This document shows, piece by piece, positions 1 through 5,904 of a stretch of 16,591 nucleotides of DNA. The notes under the pieces are model-generated. The model searched no databases and was not told the DNA's origin. It worked only from the letters and a program-made list of their open reading frames with translations. Position 1 is the first letter of the stretch. The number at the start of each line of letters is the position of its first letter. A program made the position numbers and the translations under genes. Location: contig JAPXTJ010000073.1 in NCBI GenBank assembly GCA_033812595.1, positions 1 through 16,591 of the forward strand. Reading direction: 5' to 3'. Origin of the DNA: JADLGF01 sp020849415 (GTDB lineage Bacteria; Chloroflexota; Chloroflexia; Thermomicrobiales; UBA6265).

Positions 1-1
1 G

Positions 2-523
2 CGGGCGATCGAGGCGGCGGGTTGGGCGCCGTCGCCGCACGGTCGCCAGCCCTGGCGCTTCTCGATCGTCGAATCGATCGAACGGCGCAGCGCGTTGGCC
101 GATGCCATGGCCGTCTCCTGGCGCGAGCAACTCGCGCTGGACGGTCAGGATGCTGAGACGATCGAACTCCGGTTGCGGAAGAGCCGCGAACGCATGCTCG
201 ATGCTTCGCTGCTGATCATTCCCTGCCTCTATCTCGATGAGCTCGATCGCTACCCCGATCCGGAACGGCAGGAAGCCGAACGGCTGATGGCGATCCAGAG
301 TTTCGGAGCGGCCATCCAGAACCTGCTGCTTTCGTTGCAGGCGAGTGGGCTCGACGCCGGCTGGATGTGCGCGCCACTCTTCTGCCCCGATCTCGTCCGC
401 GAGGAACTCGGCTTGGCCGAAGGCTTGATTCCGCACGCCATGATCCCGGTCGGCTACGCTGCGAAGGAGCCGGTCCGGCGGCCGCGCCGAACGCTCGATC
501 AATTGATCGTCGACTGGTCGTAG
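2..523 (+). CDS. Nitroreductase-family protein, FbiB C-terminal-domain-like (5' truncated by window edge)
   Basis: The reading frame is open from base 2, so the ATG at 95 is internal and the gene begins outside the window. The visible 173 residues open with AIEAAGWAPSPHGRQPW, the flavin-binding N-terminal signature of the nitroreductase fold (alpha helix followed by the 'APS..N/HxQPW' turn). Near the C-terminus, GLDAGWMCAPLF and the IPVGYAAKEP strand match the FMN-binding end of the same fold. Proteins of this fold are FMN-dependent oxidoreductases. The 'CAPLFCPDLVREELGL' and 'PHAMIPVGY' style is what I recall from the C-terminal domain of FbiB (F420 biosynthesis, dehydro-F420 reduction) and related actinobacterial and chloroflexal proteins. 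The exact substrate cannot be told from the fragment, nor whether an F420:glutamate ligase domain lies upstream. It is followed 78 bases later by the S10 peptidase gene, with no obvious terminator between them. Confidence 0.8.
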   Translation, partial: RAIEAAGWAPSPHGRQPWRFSIVESIERRSALADAMAVSWREQLALDGQDAETIELRLRKSRERMLDASLLIIPCLYLDELDRYPDPERQEAERLMAIQSFGAAIQNLLLSLQASGLDAGWMCAPLFCPDLVREELGLAEGLIPHAMIPVGYAAKEPVRRPRRTLDQLIVDWS

Positions 524-589
524 CGGGCCGCTGCGGTATGCTCAACTCAAATGGAATCGACCGGTTCCCGCCGGTGTAGCGACTGAAGT

Positions 590-593
590 GAGG
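590..593 (+). promoter_or_regulatory. Ribosome binding site of the S10 peptidase gene
   Basis: GAGG lies 8 bases before the ATG at 602. An in-frame TGA at 584-586 rules out any longer protein, which fixes this start. Confidence 0.6.
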
Positions 594-601
594 TCCACTC
601 G

Positions 602-2056
602 ATGGCCGAGGAAAAAGCGCCCGAATCGAAACCGATCGAACTGCCGCCCCCGCCAGTAGTCACTGAGCACGAAGCGAAGATCAACGGCAAGACGGTCAAG
701 TATTTCGTCACCGCCGGCATGTTGCCCTTCAAGAACGATAAGGGCGAGCACGAGGCGAACGTCTTTTTCACTGCCTACTCGATGGGCTCGTCGTACGGTG
801 ATCCCGCCCGGCCGCTGACCATCTGCTACAACGGCGGTCCCGGCTCGTCATCAGTCTGGCTGCACCTCGGAGGGCTCGCGCCGAAGCGCGTGGTGCTCGA
901 AGAAGAGGGCTGGATGCCGCAGCCGCCCTATCATCTGGTCGACAACGATTACACCTGGTTCGATCGCAGCGATCTGCTTTTCCTCGATCCGGTCGGCACC
1001 GGCTACTCCCGGGCCAACTCGGAGGAACTCGAAAAGAAGTTCCACGGCGTCAAGGAAGACATCGAATCGATGGGAGAGGTGATTCGCGCCTACCTCGTCA
1101 AGTCGGGCCGGTGGACCTCGCCCCTCTACCTCTCTGGCGAAAGCTACGGCACCACCCGTTCGGCCGGTTTGGCCGGATACCTGGCGGAAAAGGGTGTGGC
1201 GCTGAACGGGATCATCCTGATCTCGATGATCTTCAACTACCTGACCCATCAGTTCAACCAGGGCAACGATCTGCCAACCGTGCTCTTCCTGCCGACCTAC
1301 ACCGCCACCGCCTGGTATCACAAGCGGCTGCCGGACGATCTGCAGAAGAAGCCGCTGCGCGAAGTCCTCGGCGAAGTCGAAGCCTGGGCTTCCACCACCT
1401 ACACCCTCGCGCTCTTCAAGGGCGACGCACTGCAAGGGGAGGAGCGGGCCGCGATCATCAAGGATCTGGCGCGCTACTCCGGTCTCTCCGAGGTGGCGGT
1501 TGATCAAACCAATCTGCGCATCGACATCCACCGATTCTGCAAGGAGTTGCTGCGCGACCAGAAGCGGACGGTGGGCCGGCTCGACAGCCGCTACGTCGGG
1601 ATCGATGCCAACGCCTCAACCGAAAACCCCGATTTCGATCCGTCGCTGGCCGCGATTCGCCCGCCCTACACCTCGACCATCAATCGCTACCTCCGCTTCG
1701 ATCTCGGCTACGAGAACGACGCCGAGTACCGGATTCTCGGCAGCCTCTACAAGACCTGGAACTGGGGCTCGGCCAAGGATGGCTATCCGAACACGAGCGA
1801 GTTGATGCAGAGCGCGTTCGCCAAGAACGAGCACCTGAAGATCTACGTGGCGCTCGGCTACTACGATCTCGCTACGCCCTATTACGCGGCGATGTACACG
1901 CTCGATCACCTCGGCCTCGATCCGAGCCAGCGTGACCGCATCGTCACCGGCGACTACGAAGTCGGGCACATGGTTTACGTCCATATGGACGGCCTGAAGA
2001 AGTTGAAGAAGGACGTCGACGCCTTCTACGACGCCACCCTGCCGAAGCGCAAGTAG
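602..2056 (+). CDS. Serine carboxypeptidase, peptidase family S10
   Basis: A 484-residue alpha/beta hydrolase of the carboxypeptidase Y family (S10), which removes C-terminal residues from peptides, usually with an acidic pH optimum. All family landmarks are visible: the oxyanion segment NGGPGSSS at about 77-84, FLDPVGTGYS at about 128-136, the nucleophile Ser181 in GESYG, the catalytic Asp422 in GYYDLATP and His456 in YEVGHMVYVH near the C-terminus. Length is normal for bacterial members. An in-frame stop just upstream of the ATG fixes the start. The N-terminus (MAEEKAPESK, then Pro-rich) is charged and carries no signal peptide, so the protein appears cytoplasmic, unlike the secreted or vacuolar well-studied members. 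It ends at a strong hairpin. The substrate is unknown. Confidence 0.95.
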   Translation: MAEEKAPESKPIELPPPPVVTEHEAKINGKTVKYFVTAGMLPFKNDKGEHEANVFFTAYSMGSSYGDPARPLTICYNGGPGSSSVWLHLGGLAPKRVVLEEEGWMPQPPYHLVDNDYTWFDRSDLLFLDPVGTGYSRANSEELEKKFHGVKEDIESMGEVIRAYLVKSGRWTSPLYLSGESYGTTRSAGLAGYLAEKGVALNGIILISMIFNYLTHQFNQGNDLPTVLFLPTYTATAWYHKRLPDDLQKKPLREVLGEVEAWASTTYTLALFKGDALQGEERAAIIKDLARYSGLSEVAVDQTNLRIDIHRFCKELLRDQKRTVGRLDSRYVGIDANASTENPDFDPSLAAIRPPYTSTINRYLRFDLGYENDAEYRILGSLYKTWNWGSAKDGYPNTSELMQSAFAKNEHLKIYVALGYYDLATPYYAAMYTLDHLGLDPSQRDRIVTGDYEVGHMVYVHMDGLKKLKKDVDAFYDATLPKRK

Positions 2057-2064
2057 GGACAAAA

Positions 2065-2102
2065 GCAGGGAGACCCGGAGAATTCACTCCGGGTCTCCTT
2101 GC
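2065..2102 (+). terminator. Hairpin terminator after the S10 peptidase gene
   Basis: A perfect 12-bp stem (2069-2080 with 2087-2098) encloses the 6-base loop AATTCA. It extends by four more pairs, including one G-U, to 2065/2102. The trailing T stretch is short (TTGCGTT). The stem starts 9 bases after the stop codon and lies between convergent genes, so it may serve both strands. Confidence 0.75.
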
Positions 2103-2183
2103 GTTATGCGAGGCAATTCAACGCACCCACACACAACCCGTGCTCGTCGCATCTGGTGTGTGCCCAGCGTATACGTGCCCGCC

Positions 2184-2525
2184 TTATTTCACTGAACTCG
2201 GGTCTTTCGAGAAGACGAACCAGCCGGCCATCAGCACCAGGCTGAGGATGAAGAGCGCCACGCTGGCCGATTCGAAATCGAGCAGGGCGTACAGGGCGAC
2301 GCTCGCCAGGATGATCGCCACGATCGCCAACAGGTAGCCGGCCCGGGCCGGACTTCCCAGGGAGGGCGCCGACCGGAGCGAGGGGAGTGATCGGGGCTGG
2401 GAAGAGGGCACCACGTTCGACACGCGGTGACTCAACTGCACATCCTTCCCCGCAATGACCTCACGCGCGTAACGGTTGCGCTCCTGCCACTGTTCGATCT
2501 CGTCGGCGGAGGGGCGGTCAGTCAT
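2184..2525 (-). CDS. Small two-helix membrane protein, function unknown
   Basis: A 113-residue protein. Residues 1-60 are hydrophilic and predicted cytoplasmic, with a charged helix (DEIEQWQERNRYAREVIAGK) and then a Ser/Pro/Arg linker (about 36-60) with a loose SLPSLRSAPSLGSP repeat. Two membrane segments follow at about 63-82 and 86-106, joined by a very short acidic turn (DFES), then a charged tail. The ATG at 2525 overlaps the stop of the upstream minus-strand gene by 8 bases, so the two are translationally coupled. I recognise no family. A membrane-anchored scaffold or regulator would fit the layout, but nothing in the sequence shows a function. Confidence 0.7.
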   Translation of the reverse strand: MTDRPSADEIEQWQERNRYAREVIAGKDVQLSHRVSNVVPSSQPRSLPSLRSAPSLGSPARAGYLLAIVAIILASVALYALLDFESASVALFILSLVLMAGWFVFSKDPSSVK

Positions 2526-2724
2526 TGCGGCGCGCTCCGCCCGGCAGCCGGCCGTCGTTGGCCATGATGCGCAACGCCACCAGCTTCACCGTCGCGGAGA
2601 TGATCATCAGGATACCGAGCAGCACCGCCAGTTCGCCGAACTCGGTCAGGCCGCCGATGATCGCGATCGCCCCGACGACAAACATGGTGAGCGTGGAGAT
2701 TCTGAGGAAATTCAAGGACGGCAC
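2518..2724 (-). CDS. Very small two-helix membrane protein, function unknown
   Basis: A 68-residue protein with two hydrophobic segments (about 11-26 and 31-51) and a basic, Gly/Arg-rich tail. The longest frame starts with GTG at 2724, but AGGGAG abuts that GTG and is too close to serve it. The same AGGGAG (2729-2724) lies 8 bases before an in-frame TTG at 2715, which is therefore the better start and would give 65 residues. The stop overlaps the next gene in ATGACTGA, an 8-base overlap, so the pair forms one operon. The protein is unrecognised and could be a subunit-like partner of the 113-residue protein. Confidence 0.6.
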   Translation of the reverse strand: MPSLNFLRISTLTMFVVGAIAIIGGLTEFGELAVLLGILMIISATVKLVALRIMANDGRLPGGARRND

Positions 2725-2763
2725 TCCCTGGCGCCGTACCGTGGTGGCGCCTCGTCAGGTGCG

Positions 2764-2792
2764 ATCCTAAATGGAATACGGACCGGCTGCAA
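2764..2792 (-). promoter_or_regulatory. Possible promoter for the two small membrane-protein genes
   Basis: On the minus strand a TTGCAG box (2792-2787), a 17-base spacer and a TAGGAT box (2769-2764) lie about 40 bases before the first start codon. The -35 box is poor and the -10 box matches four of six consensus bases. Confidence 0.3.
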
Positions 2793-2888
2793 TCACGCAG
2801 GCGACCGGCGGGTGACCCGATGAAGCGCTGTGACTACGGTCAAACCATCAATGCCGAAAAGTCCGGCCAGTTTCGTCGCTCACACATC

Positions 2889-2917
2889 TTGATATTTCGA
2901 TAATGGAACGATAGAGT
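2889..2917 (+). promoter_or_regulatory. Sigma-70-type promoter for the 69-codon gene
   Basis: TTGATA (2889-2894; five of six consensus bases), a 17-base spacer and TAGAGT (2912-2917; four of six) sit in a locally AT-rich stretch. Transcription would start near 2924 and leave a leader of about 80 bases before the ATG at 3003. Confidence 0.5.
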
Positions 2918-3002
2918 GGGAATCAAGAAATGGGATGCCAGTCCCAGCCGGCCGTGTTCAAACCCGATGAACCGGAGTTGTTTGAAAGGAATCTGTCGCA
3001 CC

Positions 3003-3212
3003 ATGCCCGTTGCCACGCTCGAGCCAAATCAGGAAGCACCATTGCCACGCGTTGTGGCGGAGGCGCTGGTTCGCCGGCTGAGTCAGCCGGAGGTCATCGA
3101 GCGGGCCGAAGCGGAAGGCTTGCCGGAGCAGGTTGTTGCCACGGCGGTCAAGGTGTGCGGATGCGGCAAGCAAACGATTTCCGCCACCGATATCTTCGAA
3201 AACGCCCGATAG
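3003..3212 (+). CDS. Small protein with C-terminal CxC motif, function unknown
   Basis: A 69-residue protein. A helical, acidic-amphipathic body (RVVAEALVRRLSQPEVIERAEAEG split over residues 15-38) is followed by a C-terminal KVCGCGKQ motif at about 49-56 and DIFEN near the end. I chose the ATG at 3003: AAGGA lies about 12 bases upstream, a plausible promoter precedes it, and the coding style is consistent only from there. A longer frame from 2916 adds residues that look like non-coding translation. Two cysteines in CGCG could bind a metal or form a redox pair, but two ligands alone are too few for a zinc finger without dimerisation. The gene precedes rpsP by 140 bases, with a separate promoter for rpsP between them. 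I know no family for it. Confidence 0.55.
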   Translation: MPVATLEPNQEAPLPRVVAEALVRRLSQPEVIERAEAEGLPEQVVATAVKVCGCGKQTISATDIFENAR

Positions 3213-3215
3213 CTG

Positions 3216-3245
3216 TTGCCGGGAAGGCGAGCCGGGTGCTAGAAT
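3216..3245 (+). promoter_or_regulatory. Extended -10 promoter of the rpsP-khpA-rimM operon
   Basis: TTGCCG (3216-3221), an 18-base spacer and TAGAAT (3240-3245; five of six consensus bases) preceded by TG one base upstream (3237-3238), which makes an extended -10 element. The predicted start near 3252 leaves a leader of about 100 bases before rpsP. Confidence 0.55.
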
Positions 3246-3281
3246 TCACCGGCTATGCGGGCGGGCATCTGCTTTCCCGTT

Positions 3282-3302
3282 CGTGAGCGTGTCTCGCTCA
3301 CG
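3282..3302 (+). promoter_or_regulatory. Leader hairpin upstream of rpsP
   Basis: CGTGAGCG pairs perfectly with CGCTCACG around a 5-base loop (TGTCT), inside the predicted 5' untranslated region of rpsP. It has no T tract, so it is not a classic terminator. It could be an mRNA-stability element or a protein-binding leader site. Confidence 0.45.
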
Positions 3303-3352
3303 CACCAGATTCGGCAATTCAGCTTCGCGATTAGCGCAGGGAGCAACACTTC

Positions 3353-3607
3353 GTGATCAGACTTCGACTCAAGCGCATGGGCGCCAAGAAGCGACCGAGC
3401 TACCGCATCGTGGCGGCTGAGAGCAGCTCGCCGCGCGATGGTCGCATCATCGAATCGATCGGCCACTACGATCCGATCACCGAGCCGGCCACGCTCAAGA
3501 TCAACGAAGAGCGCGCCAAGCACTGGCTCTCGGTCGGCGCCCAGCCGAGCGACACCGTCGCCGCGCTCCTTCGCAAGCAGGGAATCCTTCCCGCGAAGAC
3601 GGCCTGA
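3353..3607 (+). CDS. rpsP: 30S ribosomal protein S16
   Basis: An 84-residue protein that starts on the S16 signature (IRLRLKRMGAKKRPSYRIV), continues with DGRIIESIGHYDP and ends with NEERAKHWLSVGAQPSDTV, the conserved core of bacterial S16. S16 binds 16S rRNA and is needed for 30S assembly. Length is normal for the family (about 80-90). The start codon is GTG, with AGGGAG (3338-3343) 9 bases upstream; the protein begins exactly where other S16 proteins do. It is the first gene of an S16 - KhpA - RimM block. A hairpin in the following gap may reduce read-through into the next genes, so S16 could be made in larger amounts than its neighbours. Confidence 0.97.
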   Translation: MIRLRLKRMGAKKRPSYRIVAAESSSPRDGRIIESIGHYDPITEPATLKINEERAKHWLSVGAQPSDTVAALLRKQGILPAKTA

Positions 3608-3640
3608 TTCCGGTTCTCGCCGGGTTCGCCATAGATCGCG

Positions 3641-3686
3641 TGAAACGATGCAAGGGTGGCCCGTTTCTGGCGCCACCCTTGTTTCA
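3641..3686 (+). terminator. Intercistronic hairpin between rpsP and khpA
   Basis: A perfect 10-bp stem (3651-3660 with 3672-3681) has an 11-base loop and outer TGAAA/TTTCA pairing across a small bulge, followed by TTTCAGTTG. It looks like a leaky terminator or processing site that separates S16 output from the downstream factors. Confidence 0.55.
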
Positions 3687-3731
3687 GTTGAGTCACTAGC
3701 CCCGCCTCGCGGATGAGATTGGAGCTCAGCA

Positions 3732-4025
3732 ATGGCTGAACAGTCTGTCGCCTCGCAATTGCAGGACTTCGTGCACCACATGGCGTCGCAGCTGGTGGAA
3801 ACGCCGGACGAGGTTACCGTTTCGGCGGAACAGCGCGGTTCGGTGGTGCAGATCGATCTGCGCGTTCCCGCCCGCGATCTCGGCAAGGTGATCGGTCGCG
3901 AGGGCCGCATCGCCCGTTCGATGCGCACGCTGGTGATGGTCGCGGCCTCCCGGCACAATGTCCGCACCAATCTCGATATCGATTCGCACGCGGAAGTCAG
4001 CGCCGAAGACGATGCCGAATCCTGA
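3732..4025 (+). CDS. khpA: KH-domain RNA-binding protein KhpA (YlqC family)
   Basis: A 97-residue single KH-domain protein. The RNA-binding GxxG loop is visible as GREG at 55-58 inside VIGREGRIARSMRTL, with the flanking strands VQIDLRV and the helix up to VAASRHN. In Gram-positive bacteria KhpA forms a homodimer or a pair with KhpB/Jag and influences cell division and small-RNA binding. Its position between rpsP and rimM is the classic one. The protein is about 20 residues longer than typical; the extra length is an acidic tail (SHAEVSAEDDAES). GGAG at 3721-3724, 7 bases upstream, supports the ATG. Its 3' end overlaps the start of rimM by 14 bases, which indicates coupled translation. Confidence 0.92.
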   Translation: MAEQSVASQLQDFVHHMASQLVETPDEVTVSAEQRGSVVQIDLRVPARDLGKVIGREGRIARSMRTLVMVAASRHNVRTNLDIDSHAEVSAEDDAES

Positions 4026-4650
4026 TTCGAACCGGCCCGTACGGCGGACGGCCCCGGTCGTCCGCCGCAGCGATGGCCCCGCCCGGCGAGAACATCCCCG
4101 CCAACCGCTGCTCAGTGACACCCCCGGGCCTGATCGCTCGACGCCGATCGATGCCGTCAAACTGACGGTGGCGATCATTGAGCGCCCCCACGGCGTACGC
4201 GGCGAATTCCAGGCCAGCCTGATCACTGACACCCCCGACCGACTCCTCAAGCTGAAATCGATTTTCCTGGGTGATGAAACGCAGCCGCGCCGTGTCCAGG
4301 CGTGCCGGCGGCATCAGGACCGCGTCGTTTTCAAGCTCTCGGGTATCGACTCGCCGGAACAGGTGAAGGCGCTCAGCAAGACCCCGTTGCGGATTCCCGG
4401 GCAGGCCGCCGCTCCTTTGAAGGAGGGCGAATTCTTCATTTACCAGCTCATCGACAGCACCGTGTTCGATGAATCAGGCGCGGAACTCGGCAAACTGGTC
4501 GACATCATGGAGACCGGCGCGAATGAGGTCTACGTTGTGCGCGCCGAGGGCGTGAAGGACGACCTGCTGCTGCCGAACATTCCCTCGGTCGTGCTCGAAA
4601 TCGACATCGAAAACGCCCGCATCGTGGTCCACCCGCCGGAGTATTACTGA
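4012..4650 (+). CDS. rimM: Ribosome maturation factor RimM
   Basis: RimM binds S19 and assists 30S head maturation. The N-terminal barrel begins at about residue 50 (VKLTVAIIERPHGVRGEF, with the family's PHGxRGE motif). The PRC-barrel follows at about 140-206 (FFIYQLIDSTVF ... GKLVDIMETGANEVYVV ... LLLPNIPSVV). The domain order is complete and the end (IVVHPPEYY) is typical. I took the ATG at 4012, which overlaps khpA by 14 bases; an ATG at 3958 would add 18 residues translated in the khpA frame shadow. Either way there is an extension of about 48 residues rich in Arg, Pro and Asp before the first barrel, which is not usual in RimM (about 170 residues). No in-frame ATG, and no convincing start with a ribosome binding site, lies closer to the domain. 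The expected next genes trmD and rplS are absent. Confidence 0.92.
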   Translation: MPNPDSNRPVRRTAPVVRRSDGPARREHPRQPLLSDTPGPDRSTPIDAVKLTVAIIERPHGVRGEFQASLITDTPDRLLKLKSIFLGDETQPRRVQACRRHQDRVVFKLSGIDSPEQVKALSKTPLRIPGQAAAPLKEGEFFIYQLIDSTVFDESGAELGKLVDIMETGANEVYVVRAEGVKDDLLLPNIPSVVLEIDIENARIVVHPPEYY

Positions 4651-4671
4651 CCAGGAGCCATTGATCGTTGC

Positions 4672-4697
4672 AGGGGAGGCCCTTGTTGGCCTTCCCT
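4672..4697. terminator. Bidirectional hairpin between rimM and the nucleosidase operon
   Basis: A 10-bp stem (4672-4681 with 4688-4697, one G-U pair) encloses the 6-base loop CTTGTT. It lies in the 63-base gap between convergent stop codons. There is no clear T tract on either strand. Confidence 0.55.
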
Positions 4698-4713
4698 ACG
4701 AAGCTCGATGTGG

Positions 4714-5517
4714 TCAGGACCGCCGGAGTACCTCAGCCAGCAGCATCGCCGAGCGGCGACCCGCTTCCTGAATCGGGAACTCCGCTTCGAAGCCGATTGC
4801 TTCCTGGATCAGCCGGGTTTGCGCGTGCCGCTCGTTGTTGATGATGTCTTTCACCGACAGAAACGGCAGTTCGTGCCGCGCGGCGATCTGGTTGACCGCC
4901 GCCGCCTCCATGTCCTCGCACAGCGTCCCGTGCAACGCGTGCAGGTGATCGAGACGCGTCACCTGCTGCGTCCACACATCCGCTGAAGCCACCGGCCCCT
5001 CGACGATCCTGACCGGCCGGCGCGGTTCAGGCGCGTCCCAGGCGAGGTCGGCCTGCCAATTCGGCAGTTCGATCTCGTTTGCTACCGTCCGCGCAAGCGC
5101 AAGCAACGCCGGATCAGCCGCCAACGCCCGCGTTTTCACCTCGCCATTCGGCGTCGCGAACGAGAAGCCGACGTGGCGCTCCTCACCAGTCGCAAGAATC
5201 TGCATTGCGGCGTGATACACGGTCGCGGTCCCGATCACGACATCGCCCTGACCGAGCGTATCGATATGCGCACCGGTGCAGCCGGAGTTGACCACTGCCC
5301 GCGGCCCGAACGCGTTGATCGCGAATTCCGTCGCGGCCGCCGCATTCACCATGCCGATCCCGGCCAGCACCGCCACTACCGGCTGCCCGTGGAACGAGCA
5401 ATGCCAGACTGACCAGGGACCGTTCGATTCGCGGCGCTCAATCGCGCTCCCGGCAAGCAGGTGATCGAGTTCCACCTGCATGGCGATAACCGCGACGATC
5501 GGTGCGTGCGTTCCCAA
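4714..5517 (-). CDS. Purine nucleosidase of the MTAN / futalosine hydrolase superfamily
   Basis: A 267-residue nucleoside phosphorylase-fold protein. Visible landmarks are Glu16 in IAMQVELDHLL, which aligns with the water-activating Glu of MTA/SAH nucleosidase; AGIGMVNAAAA (51-61); VNSGCTG (76-82); and the ribose-binding EDMEAAAV (201-208, Glu204). In MTA/SAH nucleosidase the last active-site motif reads RAISD, whose Asp protonates the purine. Here the aligned stretch is KDIIN, with Asn227. Asn at this place is what I recall from futalosine hydrolase and trimeric phosphorylases acting on 6-oxopurines, so the substrate may not be MTA. The start is TTG, with AGGAG overlapping the preceding gene's TAG, 7 bases away. 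It is the third gene of an operon with a TauE/SafE permease and DUF1634. Confidence 0.85.
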   Translation of the reverse strand: MGTHAPIVAVIAMQVELDHLLAGSAIERRESNGPWSVWHCSFHGQPVVAVLAGIGMVNAAAATEFAINAFGPRAVVNSGCTGAHIDTLGQGDVVIGTATVYHAAMQILATGEERHVGFSFATPNGEVKTRALAADPALLALARTVANEIELPNWQADLAWDAPEPRRPVRIVEGPVASADVWTQQVTRLDHLHALHGTLCEDMEAAAVNQIAARHELPFLSVKDIINNERHAQTRLIQEAIGFEAEFPIQEAGRRSAMLLAEVLRRS

Positions 5518-5527
5518 TCCGCGACTC

Positions 5528-5899
5528 CTACTGCCGAACGAAGGCGGCGATAACGCTGACGATCAGCACCGTCAGCACCGCGAACGAAAGCCGGGCGTAG
5601 CGCCGGTCGCCAAGATCGAGGAAGCCGAGCGCCACGACGAGGGTCGCCACCACCGGCGTCGCAATCATCGAGACGATCGAAAGCGTCACGATCGCGCCGC
5701 CGTCACCATCGAGCAGCCGCGGCACAAGATCGGCAAGGCGCGTCGCGTTCGTCGGGATGTCATTTCCGCGGATCAGCGAGTCGATGATGCCGATCGCCAG
5801 CATCACCGCACTGATCCGGAAGCCCCACTTGAGCACCGAGGCGGCGCGGGCGTTGATCGGCGCGGTTGATTCCGGCAGGGGAGTGGATGGAGTAGACAT
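5528..5899 (-). CDS. DUF1634 family membrane protein
   Basis: A protein of about 123 residues with a hydrophilic Pro/Ser-rich start and three predicted membrane segments (about 26-42, 69-94 and 105-121). The conserved DUF1634 core is visible: an RxSAVMLAIGI first helix, RLADLVPRLLDGDGGAIVTLSI and a TPVVATLVVALGF second helix. DUF1634 genes are well known as neighbours of TauE/SafE permeases, and that permease lies immediately upstream here. Two ATGs are possible: at 5905 (overlapping the permease stop by one base, but AGAGG is only 2 bases away) and at 5899 (AGAGG 8 bases away), which I prefer. Its biochemical role is unknown; an accessory subunit of the transporter is the natural guess. The TAG stop contains the ribosome binding site of the nucleosidase gene. 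Confidence 0.85.
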   Translation of the reverse strand: MSTPSTPLPESTAPINARAASVLKWGFRISAVMLAIGIIDSLIRGNDIPTNATRLADLVPRLLDGDGGAIVTLSIVSMIATPVVATLVVALGFLDLGDRRYARLSFAVLTVLIVSVIAAFVRQ

Positions 5900-5904
5900 G
5901 GCCA

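Noticed and set aside
851..1531. 226-codon minus-strand frame over the S10 peptidase
   Set aside because: The plus strand has all S10 catalytic motifs.
2930..3286. 118-codon frame overlapping the 69-codon gene and the rpsP promoter
   Set aside because: It would run through the promoter of rpsP, has no good ribosome binding site, and its translation looks random.
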